Part shown: piece by piece, positions 7,316 to 14,883 of the stretch
Position numbering within the stretch: position 1 is the first letter of the stretch
Layout of the letters: every line of letters begins with the position of its first letter
NCBI GenBank assembly: GCA_005888335.1
Contig: VAWY01000050.1
Coordinates: 1-22,708 of the forward strand
Length of the DNA: 22,708 bases
DNA from: Actinomycetota bacterium
GTDB lineage: Bacteria; Actinomycetota; Thermoleophilia; Solirubrobacterales; Solirubrobacteraceae
Direction: 5' to 3'
Translations under genes and position numbers: made by a program
Notes under the pieces: model-generated
Told to the model about the DNA's origin: nothing
The model's database searches: none
Seen by the model: the letters and a program-made list of their open reading frames with translations, nothing else

Positions 7316-7360
7316 ACCGAGGCGCGAGCTCGTGCACGCCCGCTTTACTGAGGCGCGCCG

Positions 7361-8131
7361 ATGTGGCGCTATCGCTTCCTCTTCGAGCAGCTCGTCCGCC
7401 GCGAGCTGCGCCAGAAGTACCAGGGCTCGGCGCTGGGCATCGCCTGGTACGTGGTCAACCCGCTCGTGCTCATGGGCGCCTACTACCTGCTCTTCGGCGT
7501 CCTGTTCCCGCCCGCGCGCGTCGCCGACTTCCCGCTCTTCCTCATGGTCGGCCTCGTCGTCTGGCTGTTCTTCTCGCAGTCGCTGCTGCAGGCGGCCTCG
7601 TCGCTGCTCGACCAGGGCGCGCTGATCCGCAAGGCGCGCTTCCCGCGCGAGTCGGTGCCCGCCGCGGTGGTCACCGTCCAGCTGGTCACCTTCCTCGCCG
7701 TCCTGGCGCTCGTCGCAGTCGTCGAGGTGGCGGTCCGCGGCACGCTCGGCGCGCCGCTGCTGGTGCTGCCGCTGCTGCTGGCCGCGCTCTACGCGTTCAC
7801 GCTCGGGCTCGCGCTCGTCGTCGCCGTCCTGCACGCGTACTTCCGCGACGTCGCCCCGATCCTCTCGGCGGTCCTGCTGCCGTGGTTCTTCCTCTCGCCG
7901 ATCTTCTACCGGCCCGCCGACGTGGCCAGCGAGCACGCGTGGGCGCGCGACGTCCTGCGCTGGGGCAACCCGGTGGCGCCGTTCGTCGAGTCGATCCGCG
8001 GCGCGCTCTACGCCGGAACCTGGCCGTCGGGGGCGGCCCTGCTCTACGTCGTCGCCGCCGCCGCGCTCGCGCTGGCCGGCGGGCGCGCGCTCTTCCGGCG
8101 CCTCGAGGCCGAGCTGGCGGTGGTGGTGTGA
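7361..8131 (+). CDS. wzm: Polysaccharide ABC exporter permease (Wzm/TagG-like, ABC-2 type)
   Basis: A membrane subunit of an ABC-2 exporter for lipid-linked polysaccharide, 256 aa, typical of Wzm/TagG/KpsM. An amphipathic N-terminus (FEQLVRRELRQKYQGSALG) precedes six hydrophobic segments. That R-E-L-K/R-x-R/K-Y-x-x-S-x-L-G pattern before the first membrane helix is a hallmark of the family. A conserved FxSPIFY segment (about 177-183) is also present. It is translated with the ATPase through a GTGA overlap. A weak SD (GAGG, 7350-7353) lies 7 nt before the ATG. It is the first gene of a four-gene block and would move the glycan assembled by the nearby glycosyltransferases across the cytoplasmic membrane. 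Substrate chemistry is unknown. Confidence 0.88.
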   Translation: MWRYRFLFEQLVRRELRQKYQGSALGIAWYVVNPLVLMGAYYLLFGVLFPPARVADFPLFLMVGLVVWLFFSQSLLQAASSLLDQGALIRKARFPRESVPAAVVTVQLVTFLAVLALVAVVEVAVRGTLGAPLLVLPLLLAALYAFTLGLALVVAVLHAYFRDVAPILSAVLLPWFFLSPIFYRPADVASEHAWARDVLRWGNPVAPFVESIRGALYAGTWPSGAALLYVVAAAALALAGGRALFRRLEAELAVVV

Positions 8132-8937
8132 GACGCGGCGCGCTCGTCCTCGAGCACGCGACGCGCACGTTCTCGGTGCGCGCCGACCGCGGGCGCACGC
8201 TCAAGGAGCTCGTGCTGCGCCGGCGCGCCGCCGGCCCGCCGCCGGTCACGGCCCTGCGCGACGTCTCGCTGCACGTCGAGGCCGGCGAGACCGTGGGCAT
8301 CGTGGGGCGCAACGGCGCGGGCAAGACCTCGACGCTGCGCGTGCTGGCCGGGATCGTCCCGCTGGACTCCGGGCGCGTCGCGTGCGGCGGGCAGGTCGTC
8401 GCGCTGCTCGAGCTCGGCGCCGGCTTCGGGCGCGACTTCTCCGGGCGCGAGAACATCCTGCTCAACGGCGCGCTCTACGGGATGTCGCGCGCGGAGATCG
8501 AGGCGCGCGTGGAGGACATCATCGCCTTCTCGGAGCTCGACGCCTTCATCGACGTCCCGGTCAAGACCTACTCGAGCGGCATGTTCGTCCGGCTCGGGTT
8601 CTCGATCGCCGCGCACCTCGACCCCGACGTCCTGCTCATCGACGAGGTCCTCGCGGTCGGCGACGAGGCCTTCCAGCGCAAGTGCGAGGCGCGCGTGGCC
8701 GCGCAGGTCGAGGCGGGGGCGACGCTCGTGCTCGTCTCCCACGACGCCGCGCTCGTCGAGCGCACGTGCGAGCGCGTGGTCGTGCTCGACGGCGGCGCGG
8801 TCGTCTTCGACGGCCCGGCGGCCGACGGGCTCGGCTTCTACCACGAGCTGATGGGGACGATCCCGGGAGCCAGCGCCTCCGCTGTCCGCACCGCGGTGAC
8901 CGGGGACCCCCGCACTCGCGAGGTGACGCCGTCGTGA
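8128..8937 (+). CDS. wzt: Polysaccharide ABC exporter ATPase (Wzt/TagH-like, no C-terminal sugar-binding domain)
   Basis: The cytoplasmic ATPase partner of the upstream permease, 269 aa. Walker A GRNGAGKT is at 60-67, the signature YSSGM at 148-152 (the form typical of Wzt/TagH/KpsT), Walker B ends D172-E173, and the switch His is at 205. The LLELGAGF motif (93-100) is also characteristic. Only about 30 residues follow the nucleotide-binding domain, so the beta-sandwich that recognises capped O-antigen chains in long Wzt proteins is missing. This resembles short Wzt or TagH/KpsT types. The GTG at 8128 overlaps the permease stop by 4 nt, and the gene ends in another GTGA overlap with the next. 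Confidence 0.9.
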   Translation: MRRGALVLEHATRTFSVRADRGRTLKELVLRRRAAGPPPVTALRDVSLHVEAGETVGIVGRNGAGKTSTLRVLAGIVPLDSGRVACGGQVVALLELGAGFGRDFSGRENILLNGALYGMSRAEIEARVEDIIAFSELDAFIDVPVKTYSSGMFVRLGFSIAAHLDPDVLLIDEVLAVGDEAFQRKCEARVAAQVEAGATLVLVSHDAALVERTCERVVVLDGGAVVFDGPAADGLGFYHELMGTIPGASASAVRTAVTGDPRTREVTPS

Positions 8938-9284
8938 CCTCGCCTGAGGAGGCGCTGGCGCTGGCCCGCGAGCGCGCGGCGGCGGCGCGGGCGCGGGGCG
9001 GCTACGCGGACGACTTCGCGCGCTTCGCGATCGACCCGGTCGACGCGGTGACCCTCGAGCACCTGCTCGAATGGGCGGTGGTCGAGCCCGACCTGAGCGA
9101 GCTGCGCTCGACGCGGCGCTACGGGGCGCCGATCACGTTCGTCAAGCGGCTGCTCTACCGCGCGCTGCGCCAGTACCACGGGCAGGTGCTCGCGCAGCAG
9201 GCGCGCTTCAACATCCAGCTGGCGGTCTTCGTCGGGCAGCTCGCCGACCGCGTCGAGCGGTTGGAGCGCCGGCACGAGCGATGA
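8934..9284 (+). CDS. Small helical, coiled-coil-prone protein in the exporter operon, 116 aa
   Basis: Function unknown. No signal peptide or membrane span is seen, and it is predicted almost all helical. An Ala/Arg/Glu-rich helix spans about 4-22, then a segment with FAIDPVDAVTLEHLLEWAVVEPDLS (about 31-55), an RSTRRYGAPITFVKRLL stretch (58-74), and a C-terminal helix (about 75-114) with heptad-like hydrophobics ending in charged residues. From memory, similar modules occur at the N-termini of larger proteins in polysaccharide loci, so it may be a separated domain. It overlaps the ATPase stop (GTGA) and the next glycosyltransferase start (ATGA), so the four genes look tightly coupled. It could bridge exporter and glycosyltransferase at the membrane; that is inference. 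Confidence 0.75.
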   Translation: MTSPEEALALARERAAAARARGGYADDFARFAIDPVDAVTLEHLLEWAVVEPDLSELRSTRRYGAPITFVKRLLYRALRQYHGQVLAQQARFNIQLAVFVGQLADRVERLERRHER

Positions 9285-10318
9285 ACGTCCACCAGGTCCT
9301 GTCGGGCGCCGGTCCCTACGACGCGGTGACGAACGAGGCGCTGGACTTCCGCGCGCGCTTCACCGAGTGGGGATGGGGCGGGCGCGACGTGGCCGCGGCG
9401 CTGGACCCGCGGATGGACGGGCGCGTCGCGCCGCTCACCGCGCTCGCCCCGGCGCAGCACGACGTCCTGCTCATCCACTACTCGGCCTACGCCCCGCGCG
9501 TGCGCCGCGTGCTCGAGCTGCCGTGCCGCAAGCTGCTGCTCTCGCACAACATCACGCCGGCGCGCTGGCTGTGGGCGCACGAGCCGATGACCGCGGTCCA
9601 GTGCGCGGTGGGGCGCTCGCAGCTGCCCGACTTCGTGTCGGCGTGCGACGCGTTCGCGGCGGACTCGGCCTTCAACGCCGGCGAGCTGCGCGAGGCCGGC
9701 GCGGGCGAGGTGACCGTGCTGCCGGTGCTGATCGATCCGGCGCGGTTGGGTCCGCCGGCGGCCGGCGAGCCGAGCCGCCCGACGACGCTGCTGTTCGTCG
9801 GGCGGCTGATGCCCCACAAGCGCCAGGACGAGGTCATCCGCGCGCTCACGCTGTACGCGCGTGAGCACGACCCGCACGCGCGGCTGGTGCTGGTCGGCGA
9901 GCCGCTCACCGCGCGCTACGCGGCCGAGCTGCACCAGCTCGCCGACGCGATCGCGCCCGGCGCGGTGCGCTTCGAGCGCTCGCTGAGCTCGGCCGAGCTC
10001 GCCGCGCGCTACCGCGAGGCCCACGCGTTCGTCTGCCTCTCCGAGCACGAGGGCTTCTGCATCCCGGTCCTCGAGGCGCTGCACTTCGGCGTGCCGGTCG
10101 TCGCCCGCCCGGCGGGGGCGGTGCCCGAGGTCGCCGGCGATGCGGCGCTGCTCGTCGCCGACGAGGACCCGGCGGTCGTCGCCGAGCTCATTCACCTGGC
10201 GGTGAGCGACGCCGCGCTGCGCGCCGAGCTGCGCCGGCGCGGGGCGGCACGCGTCGCGGCCTACGGGCCCGAGCGCACGGAGGCGGCGTTGCGCTCGCTC
10301 CTCGAGTCGCTTCAGTAG
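9281..10318 (+). CDS. Glycosyltransferase, GT4 family (GT-B fold)
   Basis: A retaining glycosyltransferase of 345 aa, predicted to add a nucleotide-activated sugar to the glycan on the cytoplasmic side. The N-terminal acceptor domain covers about 1-165 with an SHNITPA motif. The C-terminal donor domain starts at LLFVGRLMPHKRQD and carries the EX7E motif EGFCIPVLE (E257, E265), then a P-E-V-A-G-D-A-A tail typical of GT4. The donor sugar cannot be deduced. The ATG overlaps the preceding stop (ATGA). Its 3' end overlaps the convergent membrane-protein gene by 7 bp, leaving no room for a terminator between them. Confidence 0.88.
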   Translation: MNVHQVLSGAGPYDAVTNEALDFRARFTEWGWGGRDVAAALDPRMDGRVAPLTALAPAQHDVLLIHYSAYAPRVRRVLELPCRKLLLSHNITPARWLWAHEPMTAVQCAVGRSQLPDFVSACDAFAADSAFNAGELREAGAGEVTVLPVLIDPARLGPPAAGEPSRPTTLLFVGRLMPHKRQDEVIRALTLYAREHDPHARLVLVGEPLTARYAAELHQLADAIAPGAVRFERSLSSAELAARYREAHAFVCLSEHEGFCIPVLEALHFGVPVVARPAGAVPEVAGDAALLVADEDPAVVAELIHLAVSDAALRAELRRRGAARVAAYGPERTEAALRSLLESLQ

Positions 10319-12246
10319 GTGATGCGCGTGATGCTCCACTCCAGCGTGCGCGAGGAGGCGTCCGGCCCCGGCAGGTCGCCGCGCAGGCGGTAGAGCGCGT
10401 ACTGGGCATTGGCGCGGACCGGCGGGCCGGTCGCGTCGGCGGGCCGGCCGCGGCCGCGCCGGCGCTGGACGAGGACGAGGTCGGCGCGGCGGCCGCGCGG
10501 CGGGTGGGGGAAGAAGCCCCCGAGCGGGTCGGGCGCGCTCACGCGATGGCGGGGCAGCAGGTACCAGCTCCACAGCTGCCAGCCGCTCGGCGGGACGTCG
10601 ATGCGGATCGACTCGCCGGCGGGCAGCTCGCGGTCCCACGTGCGCAGCGCCATCAGGTCGCGCGGGACCTGGTCGTAGGTGCCGGCGAGCTCGTGGCGTG
10701 CGCCGGCCGACAGCGCGACGAGCAGCAGAGCCAGCGCGGGGATCGCGGCGGCTCTGGGCAGCCGCTCGGCGAGCCCGACGACGGCCAGCGCGAGGATGAG
10801 CGGGCCGGCGAACGCGAGGTCCTTGAAGAAGAAGAGCTCGCCCTGGCCGCGGGCGCGCAGGTACACGGCGGCGAGCAGCGCGCCGCCGAGGAGGACGGCG
10901 AGCGCGCGGGCGGCGTCGTCGGTGGCGGCGCGCAGGCCTGCGACGGCGGCGGCGAGCACGGCGAGGACGACGAGCGCGGCGAGGGCGGAGTGCCCGTCCA
11001 TGCCGAGGAAGCGCCCGAAGGGCAGGTAGGGCAGGGCGGCGCCCGACCAGCCGCCGAGGTCGCCGCCCGGTCGGACCGCGTTCACCGCGGGCACGACCTT
11101 CTCGACGACGCCGCGGACGAGCACCGCGGCCACGGGGACGGCGGGCACCGCGAGCGGCGGCCAGAGCCGCTTTCTCGGCATGGCGCGCTGCCAGTTCAGC
11201 CGCCCGCGCCGCCGCCACGCGAGCACGCCGGCGAACACCGCGGGGAACGGCAGCAGCAGGGGATACGTGAACAGCGCGAACGCGGTGAACAGCACGGCGA
11301 GCGCCGGCGGGCCGCGCGCGATGAACAGCAGGGTGAAGGGCAGCGCGAACAGCGCCCAGGTCTGGTTGAAGAACGGGTGGATGCCGACGTAGAGGACGAT
11401 GCGGTCCAGGCCGACGGCGAAGAGCACGAGCAGCCCGACGGCGACGGGGGCGCCGAAGCCGTCGACGATGAAGAGGTAGAAGCCGAGCGCGGCGAGCGCG
11501 AGCACGACCGCGGCGACGGTCGAGAACGCGACGATCGGGTCCTGGCCGGCGAGCTCGCTGACCGCGGCGAGCCCGTAGTAGATCGGCAGCTTGGAGCGCC
11601 AGACGATCGGGACGCGGTCGAGCGGCAGGTCGGGCCGCACCGCGGTGGGCGGCGCATGGCGCAGGAACTCCGCGGTCCCGACGGCGAGGACCGCGTCGCC
11701 GTTCTGGCCCTGGACGGTCGCGAAGCCCGCGCGGAAGGAGGGGAGGAGGGCGATCGCGGCGATCAGCGCGGCGAGGGCGAGCGGGGCGGCAAGGCGGGCG
11801 GTGCGGCCTGTGGCGCTCGCTTCGGCGTCGCCGTGGTGGCGCCTGGCGAGCAGCGCGAGCGCCGCGGCCGCCGCGAGCGTGATCGCCAGCGAGGCCCTGA
11901 GCGGGACGTGGAACAGGCCGAGGACGGTGAGGGCGAGCGTCGAACACGCGGCGCCGACCGGCAGCACGTAGAGGCCGAGGCGCAGGCGGGCGGGCAGCAG
12001 CAGACGCGCCGCCCCGTAGCCGCACAGGGCGAACAGCCCGACCGTCACGGCACCGGTCCGTGCGATCGCGGGCAGCGCCGCCGGTCCCGCCACGCCGGCG
12101 TCGTGGGCCAGCCCCAGCGCGATGAGCGCCGCGACAGCGGTCCACGCCGCCGCGAAGCGAGTCAGCTGGCGGTCGCCCGCCGCTCGCGCGCCTGGGCGAC
12201 GACCCGCGACACGAAGACCGGGTTGCCCAGGAGGTAGCGGCGCCAC
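10312..12246 (-). CDS. Large polytopic membrane protein, possible GT-C-type glycosyltransferase
   Basis: About 644 aa, with around a dozen hydrophobic segments up to about residue 500, then a soluble C-terminal part of about 130 residues. An NGDAVLAVGTAEFLRH stretch lies in an early extramembrane loop, where GT-C transferases keep an acidic catalytic residue. That and the operon context are the only basis for the enzyme suggestion; a polymerase-like or structural role is equally open. The start is uncertain. The first membrane helix begins just after the wecG-like stop, but the frame has no ATG or GTG there. GTG 12246 and ATG 12282 lie inside the upstream gene, and a CTG overlaps its stop at about 12165. 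The gene is coupled to the WecG-type gene and converges on a GT4 gene with a 7-bp overlap. Confidence 0.7.
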   Translation of the reverse strand: MAPLPPGQPGLRVAGRRPGARAAGDRQLTRFAAAWTAVAALIALGLAHDAGVAGPAALPAIARTGAVTVGLFALCGYGAARLLLPARLRLGLYVLPVGAACSTLALTVLGLFHVPLRASLAITLAAAAALALLARRHHGDAEASATGRTARLAAPLALAALIAAIALLPSFRAGFATVQGQNGDAVLAVGTAEFLRHAPPTAVRPDLPLDRVPIVWRSKLPIYYGLAAVSELAGQDPIVAFSTVAAVVLALAALGFYLFIVDGFGAPVAVGLLVLFAVGLDRIVLYVGIHPFFNQTWALFALPFTLLFIARGPPALAVLFTAFALFTYPLLLPFPAVFAGVLAWRRRGRLNWQRAMPRKRLWPPLAVPAVPVAAVLVRGVVEKVVPAVNAVRPGGDLGGWSGAALPYLPFGRFLGMDGHSALAALVVLAVLAAAVAGLRAATDDAARALAVLLGGALLAAVYLRARGQGELFFFKDLAFAGPLILALAVVGLAERLPRAAAIPALALLLVALSAGARHELAGTYDQVPRDLMALRTWDRELPAGESIRIDVPPSGWQLWSWYLLPRHRVSAPDPLGGFFPHPPRGRRADLVLVQRRRGRGRPADATGPPVRANAQYALYRLRGDLPGPDASSRTLEWSITRITY

Positions 12247-12944
12247 ATGCGCTGCGGCTCGATCGCGAGTCTGAAGATCCATTCCAAGCCGTTGTCAGCC
12301 AGCCACGCGGGCGCCCGCGGCGTGTGGCCGGACACGTAGTCGAACAGCGCGCCGACCGTCCACACGACGCCCGCCTCCAGCAGCGGCGCGTTGCGGTGCA
12401 CCCACAGCTCCTGCTTCGGCGTGCCCATCCCGACGAGCAGGATGTCCGGCCGGCGCGCGTTGACGTCCTCGACGACGCGGTCGTCGTGCGGCGAGTCGAC
12501 CTCGAAGTAGCCGTGGTGCGTGCCGAGGATCTGCAGGCGCGGGTAGCGCCGGCGCAGGCGCAGCGCCGCCTCGCTCGCGTAGCCGGGCTCCGAGCCGAGG
12601 AGGTAGACCGAGAGCCCGGCGACCTCGCACAGCCCGGCCAGGTCCCAGATCCAGTCGGCGCCGGTCATGCGGTGCGGGGTCTGGACGTCGAGCGCCTTGG
12701 CGGCCAGGCGCACGCCGTAGCCGTCGCAGTAGACGAGGTCGGCCTCGTTGAGCGCGCGGCGCAGCGCGGGCTGGGCGAGCGACTGGTTGAGGACGTGCGC
12801 GTTGACGTACATCACGCGGCGCGCGCTGTCGCCGCTGCGCACCCAGCCGGTGATGCGCCGCAGCAGGTCGTCCGGCGGAGCGAGCTCGACCGGGATGTCG
12901 AAGATCCTTGACCGGGCGACCGGCGCCTCCAGCAGTGCGGCCAC
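12162..12944 (-). CDS. wecG: WecG/TagA/CpsF-family glycosyltransferase (GT26)
   Basis: 260 aa, normal for the family. Members such as TagA/TarA and WecG transfer N-acetylmannosamine or ManNAcA to an undecaprenyl-diphosphate-linked GlcNAc, an early committed step in teichoic acid or enterobacterial common antigen synthesis. Visible family signatures are YVNAHVLNQ (about 46-54), DLVYCDGYGV (69-78, with D74 in the catalytic-Asp region), and G.GTPKQELW (172-181). The C-terminal basic/aromatic tail (RMWRRYLLGNPVF) matches the appendage that holds this family on the membrane. The GTG start at 12944 is 8 nt after a TAGGGT -10-like element. The actual sugar is not proven. Confidence 0.88.
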   Translation of the reverse strand: MAALLEAPVARSRIFDIPVELAPPDDLLRRITGWVRSGDSARRVMYVNAHVLNQSLAQPALRRALNEADLVYCDGYGVRLAAKALDVQTPHRMTGADWIWDLAGLCEVAGLSVYLLGSEPGYASEAALRLRRRYPRLQILGTHHGYFEVDSPHDDRVVEDVNARRPDILLVGMGTPKQELWVHRNAPLLEAGVVWTVGALFDYVSGHTPRAPAWLADNGLEWIFRLAIEPQRMWRRYLLGNPVFVSRVVAQARERRATAS

Positions 12945-12952
12945 GGGCGCGG

Positions 12953-12958
12953 ACCCTA
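12953..12958 (-). promoter_or_regulatory. -10 element for the WecG-type gene
   Basis: TAGGGT on the minus strand ends 8 nt before the GTG at 12944, so the mRNA would be leaderless or nearly so. No SD is seen. No good -35 was found at the usual distance, where the sequence runs into the start of the divergent gene. Confidence 0.4.
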
Positions 12959-12966
12959 GCGGGCCG

Positions 12967-12972
12967 TAGGCT
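12967..12972 (+). promoter_or_regulatory. -10 element for the divergent GT4 operon
   Basis: TAGGCT lies 10 nt before the ATG at 12983. The gap between the two divergent start codons is only 38 bp and holds both -10 elements. The -35 region would fall over the first codons of the WecG-type gene, and no consensus is evident there. Confidence 0.4.
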
Positions 12973-12982
12973 GCGCCGCTCC

Positions 12983-13972
12983 ATGCCGATCGTCGCCCTC
13001 GACGCGCGCGATGCGCTGGCGCCGCCGCTGCGCGGATGGGGGCGCTACGTGCGCGAGCTGGCGCGCGCGCTGCGGGCGATCGGGGCGCCGGTGCGCGTGC
13101 TCGGCCGCGGCTGGCCCGGGCCCGAGGCGCTCTGGGAGCAGGCGGGGCTCCCGCTCGCGGCGCTGACGCGGCGGGCCGGCGTCCTGCACGCGCCCAACTG
13201 CTTTCTCCCGCTCGTGCGCCCGTGCCCGGGCGTGGTCACGGTGCACGACCTCGCCTTCGAGGTCTTCCCGGAGGACTTCGCGCCGCGGACGCGCTGGAAG
13301 TACCGGGTGCTCGCACGGGCGGCGGCGCGCTCGGCCGAGCGCGTCATCTGCGTGTCGCGGGCGACGGCGGACGACGTCGTCGCGCGCTGGGGCGTCGGCG
13401 CGGATCGCGTGCGGGTGGTGCCGAACGCGCCGGCGCTGCCGATCGGTCCCACGCCGCCGCTCGACGGCGGCGAGCCGTATCTGCTCGGCATCGGCGACCT
13501 GCGCGCCAAGAAGGCATGGGACGTGCTGGTGCGGGCGTGGCGGCGCTCGGATCTGCCGCACCGGCTCGTCATCGCAGGCGCCGACGCGGGTCAGGGCGCG
13601 CGGTTGCGCGCGCTCGGCGGGTCGCGCCTGGAGCTGCCCGGCTACGTCGACGACGCGTGCCTCGACGCGCTGCTGCGCGGCGCGGCGGCGCTCGTTCACC
13701 CGTCACGGTACGAGGGCTTCGGCATCGTCGTGCTCGAGGCGATGGCCCGCGGCGTGCCGGTCGTCTGCGCCGACGCGACCGCCCTCCCCGAGACCGCGGG
13801 CGGGGCGGCGGCGCTCTTCCCGGTCGACGACGAGGACGCGCTCGCCGCGACCCTGCGCGTCGTCCTCGCGCACCCGGCGATCTGGACGGCGCGCGCCCGC
13901 GCCCGCGCGGCGGAGTTCTCGTGGGAGCGCACGGCGCGAGCGACCTGGGACGTCTACGCCGAGCTGCTCTGA
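12983..13972 (+). CDS. Glycosyltransferase, GT4 family (GIGRY-type N-terminus)
   Basis: A predicted retaining glycosyltransferase of 329 aa. It opens with a strand and a RGWGRYVRELARAL helix, the site where this subgroup has G-x-G-R/T-Y. VVTVHDLAFE then occurs at about 90, VICVSRATADD at about 128, and the donor-domain EX7E motif EGFGIVVLE at 244-252. The subgroup includes mannosyl- and rhamnosyltransferases of O-antigen loci, but the sugar cannot be read here. It is paralogous to the genes at 18517 and 15923 in this window. It heads a three-gene block and ends with a TGATG overlap to the GT2 gene. Confidence 0.88.
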   Translation: MPIVALDARDALAPPLRGWGRYVRELARALRAIGAPVRVLGRGWPGPEALWEQAGLPLAALTRRAGVLHAPNCFLPLVRPCPGVVTVHDLAFEVFPEDFAPRTRWKYRVLARAAARSAERVICVSRATADDVVARWGVGADRVRVVPNAPALPIGPTPPLDGGEPYLLGIGDLRAKKAWDVLVRAWRRSDLPHRLVIAGADAGQGARLRALGGSRLELPGYVDDACLDALLRGAAALVHPSRYEGFGIVVLEAMARGVPVVCADATALPETAGGAAALFPVDDEDALAATLRVVLAHPAIWTARARARAAEFSWERTARATWDVYAELL

Positions 13973-14883
13973 TGCGCGTCGTCGCGGTGGTCCTGAGCGT
14001 CGACGAGGCGCCGCGGCTGCAGAGCTCGCTGCCGCCGGCGGTCGCCCAGGCCGACGACGTGCTCGTCGTCGACAACGCGTGCACCGACGCGACGGCCGAC
14101 GTCGCCGCGCGGTGCGGCGCGCGCGTGCTGCGGCTGCCGCGGCGCGTCTCGTACGCGGCGGCGATCAATGCGGGGCTGGCGGCCGCCGGGGAGACCGACG
14201 CCCTCCTGCTCCTCAACGCCGACTGCGTGCTCGACGACGGCTTCGTCGCGGCGGCGGCGGAAGCGCTCGCCGCCGACGGCGTCGGCTCGGTCGCCCCGCT
14301 GCTGCTGCGCTCGAGCGCCGGGGAGGAGGTCGACGCGGCGGGCATGACCATCGACCGCCGGCGCAAGAACTCGCTCGTCGGCCACGGCGAGCCGGCCGCG
14401 CGGTGGTCGGTCGCCGGGGACGCGTTCGGCGCCGACGGCGCCTGCGCGCTGTATCGCCGCGAGGTGCTCGAGGCGCTCGGCCCCGAGGTGCTCGACGAGG
14501 ACCTCGAGCTCTGGGCGACCGACGCCGACCTGGCCTGGCGCGCCCGCGCCCTCGGCTGGCGCTGCGCCTACGCGCCCGCCGCCCGCGCGCGGCACGTGCG
14601 GTTCTACTCGCCGACCACCCGCCCGCTCGTCCCGGCCGCGCACCGCCGGCTGCAGTTCCGCAACCGCCTGCTGGTGATCCTCAAGAACGAGCGCCCCGCC
14701 TCGCTGCTGAAAGACCTCCCGCGCATCGCCGCCTACGAGGTCCTCGCGCTTGGCTATGCGCTCCTGCGCGAGCCGTCGCTGCTGCCCGCGTACTGGCAGG
14801 CCGCACGCCTCGCCCCCCGCGTCTGGGGCAAGCGCCGCAGCGCCGCCGCGGCGCCCGTGCCGTTCGGTCTCAGGCCGCCATGA
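13972..14883 (+). CDS. Glycosyltransferase, GT2 family (GT-A fold)
   Basis: A predicted inverting transferase of 303 aa. The nucleotide-binding N-terminus has VLVVDNACTDAT (30-41). The metal-binding DXD equivalent reads NAD at 82-84, as in several rhamnosyltransferase-like GT2 enzymes. The catalytic-base region is DEDLELWATDADLAWR (175-190). The C-terminal part (about 225-290) has an RNRLLVILKNE motif and an amphipathic/hydrophobic stretch, which in this group holds the enzyme on the membrane. The donor is unknown. The start overlaps the previous stop by one base, and the stop overlaps the aminotransferase start by 4 bases, so the three genes are likely co-translated. Confidence 0.88.
   Translation: MRVVAVVLSVDEAPRLQSSLPPAVAQADDVLVVDNACTDATADVAARCGARVLRLPRRVSYAAAINAGLAAAGETDALLLLNADCVLDDGFVAAAAEALAADGVGSVAPLLLRSSAGEEVDAAGMTIDRRRKNSLVGHGEPAARWSVAGDAFGADGACALYRREVLEALGPEVLDEDLELWATDADLAWRARALGWRCAYAPAARARHVRFYSPTTRPLVPAAHRRLQFRNRLLVILKNERPASLLKDLPRIAAYEVLALGYALLREPSLLPAYWQAARLAPRVWGKRRSAAAAPVPFGLRPP

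Noticed and set aside
7344..7349. TTTACT as a -10 for the exporter operon
   Set aside because: It lacks the conserved A at position 2, sits 11 nt from the ATG and has no -35; the gene also has its own SD.
8128..8937. Wzt with a C-terminal carbohydrate-binding domain
   Set aside because: Only about 30 residues follow the nucleotide-binding domain, too short for that beta-sandwich.
9155..12145. A 996-codon minus-strand open frame across the GT4 and polytopic membrane genes
   Set aside because: It is antisense to a motif-bearing GT4 and out of frame with the membrane protein. Its composition is Arg-rich without domains.
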